DNA of 64,000 nt, from the NCBI RefSeq assembly GCF_000186865.1, contig NW_008705569.1:1064054-1128053 (forward strand). The letters are read 5' to 3'. This DNA is from Aureococcus anophagefferens. Lineage: Eukaryota > Sar > Pelagophyceae > Pelagomonadales > Pelagomonadaceae. Both the position numbers and the translations under genes were made by a program. The notes below the pieces were generated by a model, which was given only the letters and a program-made list of their open reading frames with translations, was not told the DNA's origin and made no database searches. Below, piece by piece: positions 19,094-27,971 of the stretch (positions within the stretch are counted from its first letter, which is position 1; each line of letters begins with the position of its first letter).

Positions 19094-20676
19094 TCAGTCG
19101 AGGTCGCCCATCTCGACCTCGGGCGCGGCCGCGGCCGCGGCGGGCGCGGGCGCGGGCTCGGGCGCGGGCGGCGCGACGTCGGGCTCCTCCGGGGCCGCCG
19201 CCGCGGGCGGCGGCGCGGGCATGGGCGCCGCGGCGTTCTCGTAGAGCGGCGAGATGCCCGTCGGCAGCGGCGCCGGCGCGGCGGGCGCGGGCGGCGCCGG
19301 CGCCGGCGCGGCCGGCCGCGGCTGCGCGCGCGTCGGCTCGTCGTCGCCGTGGGCCTCGCCCTCGCCCTCGTCGCCCGGGTCGTCGTCCTCGTCGAGGGCG
19401 CGGAAGCCGCAGACGAACCAGCANNNNNNNNNNNNNNNNNNNNNNNNNNNNNNNNNNNNNNNNNNNNNNNNNNCGCGCCCGGCGGCGGCGGCGTGATCGT
19501 CGCGGAGATGGCCTTGGACGCCGCCGCGAAGCGGTAGCAGCGGTTGAGCTGCAGCGCGCAGTAGACCCAGAGGGGCGCGAAGACGCCCCACCAGTTCAAC
19601 GCCGCGCCCGCGCCCTTTGGCGCGTCCGCGAGCTTGCACACTAAAAGCACCTCGAGGCAGACCCGGAGCGCCGCGGACCGCAGGGCCAGGCGGTGCCGGT
19701 CGCGGATCTCGAGCTGCTGGACGTAGGCGATGGTCTTGAGCTCCTTCTCGATGGACTGGTTCGGGTCCAGCGGCTCGCTGTCGTCGTCGCACTCCGGCGG
19801 CTCGACTTTAACGACGCCCCCCGGCAGGAGGAAGAGCGCGCCCAGGAGCTCCCGCACCAGCAGCGGCGCGAAGACCGGGAGCCAGGCGCCGCGGGAGCTG
19901 TCGCCGTCGAGCTTCCAGACGAGCGCGGCCTGGAACGCGACGACGAGGAGGAGCTGGCCGAGGAGGAACGCGCGCGCGACGACCGGCGTGTCGTCGTGGG
20001 CCCGCGCGTCGTCCTCCTCCTCGTCGTCGTCGCCGTCCGGCGCGTCGGGCCCGCCCTCGGCCCCGACGGGCCCGCCGGACCCGAGCTCCTCGTCGACGGG
20101 GCCCGCGGCGGGCGCCTCGACCAAACCCTCGTAGATCCAGCCGACGTGGTTCACGACGAGGAACGCGTCGAAGACCCAGAGCGGCAGCCAGACCACGGCC
20201 CAGGGCACGTCCGCGTCCCCGTCGACGTTGAGCGACAGGAGCACGGGGAAGAAGAGGAAGAAGAACGCGACGAGCGCGAACGCCGACAGGAGGATGCAGC
20301 ACCGGCACTGCTCCGACATCTTCGACAGCGCCTTGATGAGCGTCTCCGGCGGCACGGACGCCGGGTTCTCCGTCAGCTTCAGCCCCAGCTCGCCGAGCTG
20401 GTCGTAGATCTTCCGCCTTTTGGGGTCGCCGAGGCACTCGTACGCCTCCTTCGTCCGCTGGAACGCCTGCACGTCCGCGGGCGTCATGGCCTCGCCGCGC
20501 TGCGCGAACTTGTCCGGGTGCATGCGGATGCTCTTCTGGCGGAAGAGCTTCTTGATCTGCGCCGCCGACGCGCGCCGGTCGCAGCCCAGCAGGTCGTAGT
20601 ACTCGTCGTCGCGGTCCGGGTTCAGGAGCGGACTCAGGCAGCACATGGTCAGGCGGCTCGGCGCCGGATTCGCCAT
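19094..20676 (-). CDS. J-domain multipass membrane protein with TMEM185-like region
   Basis: The start is ATG 20676. A J domain occupies about residues 22-90: YYDLLGCDRRASAAQIKKLF, the HPD motif in IRMHPDKFAQRG, and YDQLGELG at its end. It can therefore stimulate an Hsp70. Hydrophobic helices follow in two blocks separated by an acidic, Gly-rich loop; the segments around VVWLPLWVFDAFLVVNHVGW and WWGVFAPLWVYCALQLNRCY resemble the TMEM185-like family. The C-terminal ~110 residues are Pro/Ala-rich and acidic. A 50-base gap (19424-19473) lies at the start of the tail, and the frame after the gap (ending TGA at 19094) is assigned by composition. Likely an ER/endomembrane co-chaperone. Confidence 0.78.
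19424..19473. other. Assembly gap (50 N)
   Basis: A run of N within the J-domain membrane protein gene, just after the last hydrophobic segment. True length and frame are unknown. Confidence 0.99.
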
Positions 20677-20895
20677 GGCTGTTTCGGGAGCGTCTCGTCT
20701 CGTGCGCGCGGCGCTACGAGGCGACGGTGTCGCGCGCCGCGGACCCGCGCACAAGCGGCCGGTTTATGCCACTCCAAATTTGCTCGCCGTCGGCGCCGGC
20801 TCGAGGAAAACTCGCAGACGACGCCAGGCTGAGCTCTTGAAGGCTTCTTGAAGGCTTCGTCGCGCGATGGCCTCGCGAACGAACTCGTCGTCTCA

Positions 20896-22263
20896 CTAGG
20901 CGCCGAACCCCCGGGGCGGCGGGCGCCGGAAGCAGCTCGGGTGGAGGAGGTCGCGGACGGGCGGCTCGCGCGCGGCCGCGGCGGCCGCGGCGACGCGCGC
21001 GTCGAACATGGCCTCCGCGGCGGCGAGGAGGTCGTCGTCGGGCGACGGCGCGGCGAGGGGCGCGACGAGCGCGTCGAAGAAGTCGTCGCCCGCGGCGAGG
21101 CACAATTCCCGGAGGAGGCAGCTCGTCGACCCGCCGAGGAGCACGTTGTCCTTGGTGACGGACGTTCTCGACAGCGCGGCGTCCGCGGGGCAGACCTCGG
21201 GCCGGCAGCCCGCGGCGGGCGCCTTGCCGAACGCCTTGAGCCGCCGCCGGTCGTCCTCGCGCTTCGCCGGCGCCTCGCAGCGCATGGGCGACGGGCACGC
21301 CGCGGAGGACTCGCGGGGCCACGGGACGCGCGACGTCGCGTGCCACAGGCACGCGGACTCGAGCCAGCGGTGCTGGAGCCCGAACCAGGGCATGGCCGCC
21401 AGCGCCTCGGCCGCCCGCACGACCGACGGCGGCTCGGCGACGGCCGCGCAGGCGAAGGAGTGGGCCGCGCCGCCGCCGCCGCCGAGGACCCACCGCGTCT
21501 GCCGGTCGAGCGGCGCCCAGGCGCCGGCGGCGGCGGGCCGCGGATCCCGGCCCGGCGGCGCGTCGCTGCCCCGCGTCGGCCAGCCCGACGACAGGTAGCG
21601 GAGCCGCGCGGCGAACCGCGCGAGGCGCGGCGCGGCGCCCGCGGTCGCGTTCGCCGCGAGCGCCGCGGCCGCGGCCCCGAACCAGGGCGCGCGCGCCTGG
21701 AGCGCCGCGTCCAATGGGCCCCGGAGCATCGTGGCCTGGCGCCAGGGCGCGCCGCCGACGGCCGCGGCGAGCGTCCCGTTGCGGCCCGCGCAGCCGACGC
21801 CGTCGTGCGAGTAGAGCACGCGCCAGGGCGCCCCCGCGGCCGCGGCCGCGTCCGCGGAGCCCGCGGCGGCCAGCGGATCCCGGCGCTGCCTCGCGCGGCC
21901 GCAGCCGCGCGCCTCAGCGACCCAGGGGTCCGGGTTTTGGACGTTGTAGCCCTTGGAGAAGCCCGAGCCGGGCGCGATCTCGCTCGGGCGGAACGCGCTC
22001 GCGAGGCGCCAGCTCCAGGCGCTCCCACCGGAGTGCGGCAGGTGGCCGAAGACCTCGAGCGTCTTCGGGTCGGCGCGTCGCATCGACGCGACGGCCGTCG
22101 TCTCGAGCGCCGCGAGCTGGGCTGCCGCGAGCGACGATGGCTTCTGCGCCGACAGCACGCGCCGCTCGCAGGCCGTCGTCGCCCGCGCCGGCGCCCGCGC
22201 GTCGTCGCTCGCGGCGGTGGCAAAGAACAACAGGAGCAGCAGCCCTTGCTTGGGCATGCCCAT
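20896..22263 (-). CDS. Secreted/Golgi sulfotransferase-like protein
   Basis: The protein has 455 residues when started at ATG 22263, which places a textbook signal sequence first (MGMPKQGLLLLLFFATAAS). Motifs follow the carbohydrate sulfotransferase plan. A PAPS 5'-phosphosulfate loop-like HLPHSGGSAWSWRL corresponds to HxPKTGGTS. A 3'-phosphate block TMLRGPLDAALQARAPWFG corresponds to LRDPxxRxxS. A late FGLQHRWLESACLW corresponds to GLxExxxES. The usual Lys of the loop is His here, so activity is uncertain. The N-terminal coding region has a 54-bp tandem duplication that creates an alternative upstream ATG (22317). The gene is divergent from the oxygenase at 22479. Confidence 0.6.
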   Translation of the reverse strand: MGMPKQGLLLLLFFATAASDDARAPARATTACERRVLSAQKPSSLAAAQLAALETTAVASMRRADPKTLEVFGHLPHSGGSAWSWRLASAFRPSEIAPGSGFSKGYNVQNPDPWVAEARGCGRARQRRDPLAAAGSADAAAAAGAPWRVLYSHDGVGCAGRNGTLAAAVGGAPWRQATMLRGPLDAALQARAPWFGAAAAALAANATAGAAPRLARFAARLRYLSSGWPTRGSDAPPGRDPRPAAAGAWAPLDRQTRWVLGGGGGAAHSFACAAVAEPPSVVRAAEALAAMPWFGLQHRWLESACLWHATSRVPWPRESSAACPSPMRCEAPAKREDDRRRLKAFGKAPAAGCRPEVCPADAALSRTSVTKDNVLLGGSTSCLLRELCLAAGDDFFDALVAPLAAPSPDDDLLAAAEAMFDARVAAAAAAAREPPVRDLLHPSCFRRPPPRGFGA

Positions 22264-22350
22264 CGCGAGATGCACGCGCCGCGTGCTGAGGATCGGCCCT
22301 TGCTTGGGCAGCCCCATCGCGTGTTGCACGCGCCGCGGTTGAGCTCGTGT
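22243..22350. repeat. 54-bp tandem duplication across a start codon
   Basis: Two copies (22243-22296 and 22297-22350) both contain CCCTTGCTTGGGCA followed by an ATG on the minus strand. They encode MGLPKQG and MGMPKQG. The unit is a multiple of three, so both ATGs are in frame with the sulfotransferase-like protein. Confidence 0.8.
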
Positions 22351-22478
22351 TGAGGGACAAACAAAATGATGCAGCCAAAGTTGGCGAAGGTGATCCACAG
22401 CCGTAAGTATGGGTCTCCTCTTTCCATAGCCCGGCGTCCGGCGCTGACCCGGCTGCACGCGGAACCGTATACCACACG

Positions 22479-23654
22479 ATGCACTTCGAGGACATCATCT
22501 CCGGCGGGCTGCGCGTCGAGTCCTGCGGCCCCGTCGACGAGCGGTGGCTCGAGGCGTGTCGCGCCGCCGTGGACCGCCAGCGCGGCGGCGACGCGCGCCA
22601 CACGGAGCTCGACGAGATGGACGCGCCGACGCGCGCGCTGGTGGCCGGCGGCGCGGACCGGCTCGTCGCGGCGGTCGGCGCGCGGCACGAGCGCTTCCGC
22701 GTCGCGCTCGCGCGCGCGTTCGTCGTCACCTACGACGCGGACGACGCCGTGAGCTCGCACGACGTCCACGTGGACCCGCGCGTCGACGTCACGCTCAACG
22801 TGCCCCTGACGCCGGACGACGAGTACGACGGCGGCGAGCTCTTCTTCCGGCTGTCGAACGAACGGAGCCAGATGATCGACGTCAAAGGCGACGAGGAGCC
22901 GGAGATCGCGAAACTCGTCGAAGGGCGGTTTCTCCGTCATTACACTGGAGCGACCCGTACGACGGGGAGCGAGTGCGCGTTCCTCCGCCAGTTTCGCGGC
23001 CGCGCGCTCGTCCATTCGGGCGCGGCGCCGCACGGCGCGACGGCGCTCGAGCGGGGCCGGCGCGCGAACCTGATCCTGTGGTGCGTCCGCGTCCACGCGC
23101 TCCCCCGGTGGGGCCAGGCGCCCGACGACGTGCGGCGCGCCGTCGTCGACTTCTCGCACTGGCGCGACATGCTCTCGCTCGCCGCGACGTCCAAGGCGGA
23201 GCGACGGCTCGTCCTGCCGTTCTGGAAGGTCGACCGCGTGCGCCAGGCGCTCGTCTCGCGCTACGTCGCCGCCGCGAGGCTCGGCCTGGGCATGAGGATG
23301 AACGCGGTCGTGAACAACGCCGCGGCCGCGGTGGCGATGGGCGTCCACGCCGCCGTCGCGGGCGCGGACGACATCTCGAGCACGATTCGCGGCGTCGCCG
23401 CCGTCGTCAAGGATCTATGGGATTCAGAGCGGACGTGGGCGAACGTCGCCGACCCGGACCTCGCCGCCGCGATCGTCCGAAATCGGGAGAGCCGCGCGCG
23501 CTCTCTCGTCCCCGAGGTCCTCGTCCACGTCTTCCTGGACGACCCGAGCTACGTGGACAAGCGACGGCGGGGCATCTTCTCCTGGGCCATGTCTCTCACG
23601 ATCTCCTGGAACTGTCCTTCGCTAGTTTCTATTGACAATGACATACAAGCCTGA
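22479..23654 (+). CDS. 2-oxoglutarate/Fe(II)-dependent dioxygenase
   Basis: The protein has 391 residues. The double-stranded beta-helix signature is present: HVDPRVDVTLNVPL supplies the HxD iron ligands, EYDGGELFF is the conserved glycine-glutamate strand, and HSGAAPHGATALERGRRANL supplies the distal histidine and the 2-oxoglutarate-binding Arg. This is the layout of prolyl-4-hydroxylase/PKHD-like oxygenases. Between the two ligand blocks is a ~45-residue insertion (MIDVKGDEEPEIAKLVEGRF). The C-terminal ~130 residues are helical and unlike the family core. The last ~20 codons are less GC-rich than the rest. Substrate not inferable. Confidence 0.8.
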   Translation: MHFEDIISGGLRVESCGPVDERWLEACRAAVDRQRGGDARHTELDEMDAPTRALVAGGADRLVAAVGARHERFRVALARAFVVTYDADDAVSSHDVHVDPRVDVTLNVPLTPDDEYDGGELFFRLSNERSQMIDVKGDEEPEIAKLVEGRFLRHYTGATRTTGSECAFLRQFRGRALVHSGAAPHGATALERGRRANLILWCVRVHALPRWGQAPDDVRRAVVDFSHWRDMLSLAATSKAERRLVLPFWKVDRVRQALVSRYVAAARLGLGMRMNAVVNNAAAAVAMGVHAAVAGADDISSTIRGVAAVVKDLWDSERTWANVADPDLAAAIVRNRESRARSLVPEVLVHVFLDDPSYVDKRRRGIFSWAMSLTISWNCPSLVSIDNDIQA

Positions 23655-23743
23655 GAATTCTTACTTATTGAATTATTTTACATTATTGTGCATCGCCCAG
23701 TCCCCGCCTCTATTAATGCGGGCTGCTCTGCGCCCCCCCTCCC

Positions 23744-24571
23744 TCAGAGCAGGTACTCGGCGACGAGGTCGCGCTCGGGCCCGCCGGCGGCCGGCCGGAC
23801 CCTGAGGCGGCCGTCCGGGAGCAGCCGCACGGGCGAGACGACCTCGGACGTGTCGCGGAGCGTGAGGGGCAGGCTCCAGTCGACGAAGTGGGACCAGTGG
23901 GCCACGAGCGTCGGCGCGTCGTCGACGCCGTCGGCCCACGTCGACAGGTGCGCCGCGAGGTCCTTGGCGATGGCCTCGGCGTCAGCGGACGTCGCGCCGC
24001 ACGCCGCGAGCGACGTGGCCTCGCGGCCGCGCTCGGGGCCCGCCTGGGGCACGTCCGGGTGCGTCGCGACGTTGATGCCGACGCCGACGAGCAGGGCGTC
24101 GCCGTCGGCCTCGATGAGCACGCCGCAGACCTTCTTCCCGTTGAGCAGCACGTCGTTCGGCCACTTGAGCGACACGGCGCAGCCCGGGGCGTCCTCGAGG
24201 TGGTCCGCCAGCACGCGGGCGACCTCGACGCCGACGCGCAGGGGCACGAGCGTCACGGGTTTCAGGGGCAGGTGGCGCATGTCGAGCGCGACGGTGAGCG
24301 CGACGTTGCCGCGGCCGTCGTCGTTCCACGTCCGGCCGCGCGTGCCGCGGCCGGCCGTCTGGTGCGCCGTCGCGACGGCGACGTGCTTCCCGTCGTGGCC
24401 GTTGCTGTTCCCGACGACGCGCTGCTTCAGGATCTGCTTGGCGGCGTCCTGCGTGCTCTTCGTCTCGCGCAGCCAGTGCCACTCGAAGGCGTCGCAGCTC
24501 TGGGCCTGGGCCGCCATGCGCCGCCGCCCGCTGTGCGCGGCCGTCAGCAGCAGCACGCGGCCCAGCAGCAT
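23744..24571 (-). CDS. Biotin-protein ligase (BirA/HCS catalytic domain)
   Basis: The protein has 275 residues starting at ATG 24571. The BPL fold is clear: ETKSTQDAAKQIL, the biotinyl-AMP loop QTAGRGTRGRTW (GRGxxG), KWPNDVLLNGKKVCGVLIEA carrying the catalytic lysine region, and GVGINV. A short C-terminal beta domain ends the protein (VRLLPDGRLRVRP). There is no DNA-binding domain. The enzyme biotinylates carboxylases such as acetyl-CoA carboxylase. The first ~20 residues are basic and could be an organelle presequence. It is divergent from CRNKL1 with 200 bases between ATGs, a likely shared promoter. Confidence 0.92.
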   Translation of the reverse strand: MLLGRVLLLTAAHSGRRRMAAQAQSCDAFEWHWLRETKSTQDAAKQILKQRVVGNSNGHDGKHVAVATAHQTAGRGTRGRTWNDDGRGNVALTVALDMRHLPLKPVTLVPLRVGVEVARVLADHLEDAPGCAVSLKWPNDVLLNGKKVCGVLIEADGDALLVGVGINVATHPDVPQAGPERGREATSLAACGATSADAEAIAKDLAAHLSTWADGVDDAPTLVAHWSHFVDWSLPLTLRDTSEVVSPVRLLPDGRLRVRPAAGGPERDLVAEYLL

Positions 24572-24771
24572 GCGCGGACGCGCCCGAAAGATGGCTCCGC
24601 GCCGCGTGGTCCGACGGCGCGCGCGTTGCCGCAGCTCGGTGTTGTTGGCGCCGTCGAGCGCTCGATCGACTGCCCTCGCCGAGCCGCCCGCCGCCGCCGC
24701 CGAGCGCCTGCCCGCGCGCGCGCGCCGCCGACCTTCGCGCGCCTCGCCGCGCCGCCGGCGTCCGGGCGACC

Positions 24772-26871
24772 ATGAGCGGCAAGTATGCGGTCAAGAACCG
24801 GGCGCCGGCGCCGATCCAGATCACGGCGGAGCAGCTCCTGCGCGAGGCCCACGACCGCGGCGGCGGCAGCAGCCACGGCCAGAAGCAGCGGTCCCAGATC
24901 ACGGACCCCGAGGAGCTGCGGGAGCACCGCATGAACAAGCGCAAGGAGTTCGAGGACGCGATCCGCATGAACCGCGTGCACCTCGGCAACTACGTCAAGT
25001 ACGCCAAGTGGGAGGAGGCGCAGGAGGAGTTCGAGCGGAGCCGGTCCGTCTTCGAGCGCGCGCTCGACATCGACCACCGGTCGCAGTCGCTGTGGCTCAA
25101 GTACGCGGAGATGGAGATGCGGAACAAGTTCGTGAACCACGCGCGGAACGTCTGGGACCGCGCGGTCACGTTGCTCCCGCGCGTGGACCAGTTCTGGTAC
25201 AAGTACACCTACATGGAGGAGATGGTCGAGAATTATGCGGTCTGCCGGTCGCTCTTCGAGCGGTGGATGGCCTGGGAGCCCGACGACAAGGCCTGGCACG
25301 CGTACGCGGCGTTCGAGGAGCGGCGCAAGGACGCGCGGCGCGCCCGCGACGTCCTCGAGCGCTTCGTCGCGTGCCACCCGCGGCTCGCGTCCTACCTCAA
25401 GTACGCGCGCTGGGAGGAGCGGCAGAACCAGATCCCGCTCGCGCGCCAGGTCTACGAGCGCGCGCTCGGCGAGCTCGGCGAGTGGGAGCTCGAGGACGGC
25501 GAGGAGGCCAAGCTCTACGGCGCCTTCGCGCGCTTCGAGGAGCAGCAGCGCGAGTTCGCGCGGTGCCGGGCCATCTACGCCTTCGCGGCCACGAAGCTCG
25601 ACCGCGCGGACTTCCCCGAGCTCCACGACGCCTACCTGCGCTTCGAGAAGAAGCACGGCGCCGTCGACGACGTCGAGCGCCACGTCGCCGAGTCGCGGCG
25701 CCGCGACTACGAGGCCCGGGTGTCGTCCCAGCCGCGGGACTACGACGCCTGGTTCGATTTGGTGCGGTTGGAGGAGGGCCGCGCGGCGGACTTGGGGTTC
25801 GACGAGTCGGCCGTGGACGCGGTGCGCGACGCGTACGAGCGCGCGGTGTCGCATCTGCCGCCGCCGGAGAAGAAGTACTGGCGCCGCTACGTGTATCTGT
25901 GGTTGAACTACGCGTGCTTCGAGGAGCTCGAGGCCGGGGATCTCGCGCGCGCGCGCGCGGTCTACCGCGCGGCGCTCGACGTCGTGCCCCACGACCGCTT
26001 CACCTTCGGCAAGCTCTGGCTCGGCGCCGCGCACCTCGAGGTGCGCGCGGGCGACCTGGCGGCGGCGCGCAAGGTGCTCGGCGAGGCTTTAGGGCGGTGC
26101 CGGCGGCTCGCGAAGCCGAAGCTCTACGCGGGCTACGCGCATTTGGAGCGGCAGCTCGGCGAGGTCGACCGCTGCCGCACGATCTACGGCAAGTGGGTCG
26201 AGGCCGACCCGGCGTCGTCCGCGGCCTGGGCGGCCTTTGGGGACCTGGAGCACGCCGTCGGCGAGCAGGACCGCGCGCGCGCGGTCTACGAGCTCGCGCT
26301 CAAGCAGCCCGAGCTCGACAAGCCCGAGGCCGTGTGGAAGAAGTACGTCGACCTCGAGATCTTCCTCGAGAACAACCCGGACGAGGACGACGGCGACGGC
26401 GCCGCGGGCGGGCCGCCGCGCGCCGCGACGCTCTACGAGCGGCTCCTCGAGCGCACGGGCCACGTCAAGGTCTACCTGTCCTACGCGGCCTACGAGGAGG
26501 CCGCGCCCGCGGGGCCGGGCCGCGGCGCCGCGGACGCGCGGACGCGCGCGCGCGACGTCTTCGGCCGGGGCCACGCGGCGCTCAAGGGCGGCGCGGCCGA
26601 GGACCGCGTCGCGCTGCTCGACGCGTGGGCGGCCTTCGAGCAGCGCCACGCGGCCGCCGAGGGGCCGGACAAGCTCGCGCACGCGCGGAGCCTCTTCCCC
26701 CGCAAGGTCAAGAAGCGGCGGCCCCGCGACGACGACCCGGAGGCCACGGAGGAGTACTACGACTTCATCTTCCCGGACGACGCGAAGCCCAACGTCAACC
26801 TCAAGATCCTCGAGATGGCGAAGAAGTGGAAGGAGGCGACGAAGAAGCGGCCCCGGGACGAGGAGGCCTAA
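24772..26871 (+). CDS. CRNKL1: Pre-mRNA splicing factor Clf1/Crooked neck (CRNKL1)
   Basis: A single 2.1-kb exon encodes 699 residues, the usual length for the family. The N-terminus carries the conserved KNRAPAPIQITAEQLLREA motif and EFEDAIRMNRVHLGNYVKYA. The rest is an array of about 16 HAT (half-a-TPR) repeats with the W-x-x-Y/F pattern: YAKWEEAQEEFERSRSVFER, LWLKYAEMEMRNKFVNHARN, FWYKYTYMEE. The tail has a basic segment (RKVKKRRPRDDD), then a helix ending KKRPRDEEA. Clf1/CRNKL1 is a scaffold of the Prp19-associated (NTC) complex needed for catalytic activation of the spliceosome. Confidence 0.95.
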   Translation: MSGKYAVKNRAPAPIQITAEQLLREAHDRGGGSSHGQKQRSQITDPEELREHRMNKRKEFEDAIRMNRVHLGNYVKYAKWEEAQEEFERSRSVFERALDIDHRSQSLWLKYAEMEMRNKFVNHARNVWDRAVTLLPRVDQFWYKYTYMEEMVENYAVCRSLFERWMAWEPDDKAWHAYAAFEERRKDARRARDVLERFVACHPRLASYLKYARWEERQNQIPLARQVYERALGELGEWELEDGEEAKLYGAFARFEEQQREFARCRAIYAFAATKLDRADFPELHDAYLRFEKKHGAVDDVERHVAESRRRDYEARVSSQPRDYDAWFDLVRLEEGRAADLGFDESAVDAVRDAYERAVSHLPPPEKKYWRRYVYLWLNYACFEELEAGDLARARAVYRAALDVVPHDRFTFGKLWLGAAHLEVRAGDLAAARKVLGEALGRCRRLAKPKLYAGYAHLERQLGEVDRCRTIYGKWVEADPASSAAWAAFGDLEHAVGEQDRARAVYELALKQPELDKPEAVWKKYVDLEIFLENNPDEDDGDGAAGGPPRAATLYERLLERTGHVKVYLSYAAYEEAAPAGPGRGAADARTRARDVFGRGHAALKGGAAEDRVALLDAWAAFEQRHAAAEGPDKLAHARSLFPRKVKKRRPRDDDPEATEEYYDFIFPDDAKPNVNLKILEMAKKWKEATKKRPRDEEA

Positions 26872-26915
26872 GTCTGTCAGCGCTTGGTTCTTCTTAGTGG
26901 CCGGGGAGCGGGCGC

Positions 26916-27644
26916 TCAGCCGCCGCCGAGCCGGGAGACGGCTTCCTTCAGCCGGCTCACAGTATCCTTCAGGTTGCAGGCGCGCGGGTCATCCCGGAAC
27001 GGCCCGAAGATCTTTTCTTCGATCGCGAGCGCCCGCCGGTACAGCGGCTCTGCGGCGGCGTATTCGCCCTGCGCCTCGAGCATCCGGGCCACGTCTTCCT
27101 TCAGGCAGCCGACGTCCTGGCTCTCCGGCCCCCAACGCTTTTCTTTGATCGCGAGCTTCCGCCGGTACAGCAGCTCCGCGGCAGCGTATTCGCCCTGCTC
27201 CTCGAGCACGAGAGCCAGGTAGTCCAGCGCCTCGGCGACATACACATGGTCCGGCCCCCTATGTTTCCTTTCGATCGCAAGTACTCGCCAGAACAGCTTC
27301 TCCGCCGCGACGAGATCGCCCTTGCGGGGAGCGACGCGGGGCGCGGGGAACAGGGGGTTGCTTTCCCAAAGAAGCCGCGCATGGGCGCGAAGCAAAGACG
27401 CGACCGGCAGACCCTCTGGCCCGAACTGTTTCTCGAAGATCTTGAGCGTCTGTCGGAACAGCGCTTCCGCGCCGGCGTAGTCGCCCTCCTTGTACTTCAC
27501 CTCCTTGTACTTGGACAAGAAAAATGCGAAAGTATCGCACAGCCGCGCCTCCTTTTTGCTGTAGTGCCGCTCGGCCGCGTCGTCCTCCGCTTCCTGCGCC
27601 ATCTTTAGGCTCTGCAGCGCAATCCAGTCGATTTCCTCGGCCAT
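26916..27644 (-). CDS. Kinesin-light-chain-type TPR protein
   Basis: The protein has 242 residues starting at ATG 27644. It carries four TPR_10/TPR_12 units: EGDYAGAEALFRQTLKIFEK, KGDLVAAEKLFWRVLAIERK, QGEYAAAELLYRRKLAIKEK and QGEYAAAEPLYRRALAIEEK. Most are preceded by the FGPE/GPDH turn typical of kinesin-light-chain repeats, which are common in algal genomes. A ~12-residue insert (NPLFPAPRVAPR) separates the first two full repeats. It is a protein-protein interaction module; partner unknown. Base composition is somewhat less GC-biased than in neighbours. Confidence 0.82.
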   Translation of the reverse strand: MAEEIDWIALQSLKMAQEAEDDAAERHYSKKEARLCDTFAFFLSKYKEVKYKEGDYAGAEALFRQTLKIFEKQFGPEGLPVASLLRAHARLLWESNPLFPAPRVAPRKGDLVAAEKLFWRVLAIERKHRGPDHVYVAEALDYLALVLEEQGEYAAAELLYRRKLAIKEKRWGPESQDVGCLKEDVARMLEAQGEYAAAEPLYRRALAIEEKIFGPFRDDPRACNLKDTVSRLKEAVSRLGGG

Positions 27645-27971
27645 CGCGCCACGCGCCGGACTTTTCGCGCGCGCCGGCGGCCGCCCCCCGTCGACGGTGT
27701 TCTGCTTGGTCCCTGGGCTGCCGAGCTCGATCGAGCTCGAGGGCGGTGGAGGTTCAAGCCCACGACCTTGAAGTTCAACCAAATCACGGTGGTTAGTGAG
27801 GCGAATTCGGCGCTCGCGACGGCCGCGGCTTTGGCGAGCTGGGCCGGTCGCGCGCGGGGGCCGAACGCAGGGCAGGGGGAGGTTTGGAGGGAAGGGGGAG
27901 GGGGGGGCGCACACGCGGCCCCTTGCGGGCCGGTCGCCGCTCGGGGCGCGGGGAACAGGGGGGCCGCGTGC
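27645..27971. other. 327-base spacer with no recognised gene
   Basis: The spacer lies upstream of the TPR gene (minus) and downstream of the phytotransferrin-like gene (minus). It contains G-rich runs near 27875-27907 and a GGTTCAAGCC box near 27752 that does not fold into a tRNA. No open reading frame with coding character was found. Confidence 0.5.

Noticed and set aside
20836..20858. Short direct repeat TTGAAGGCTTC next to the J-domain gene promoter
   Set aside because: Two adjacent 11-bp copies could be slippage. No regulatory family or second occurrence was recognised.
27735..27775. tRNA-like B-box (GGTTCAAGCC)
   Set aside because: No matching acceptor, D or anticodon stems could be folded around it.
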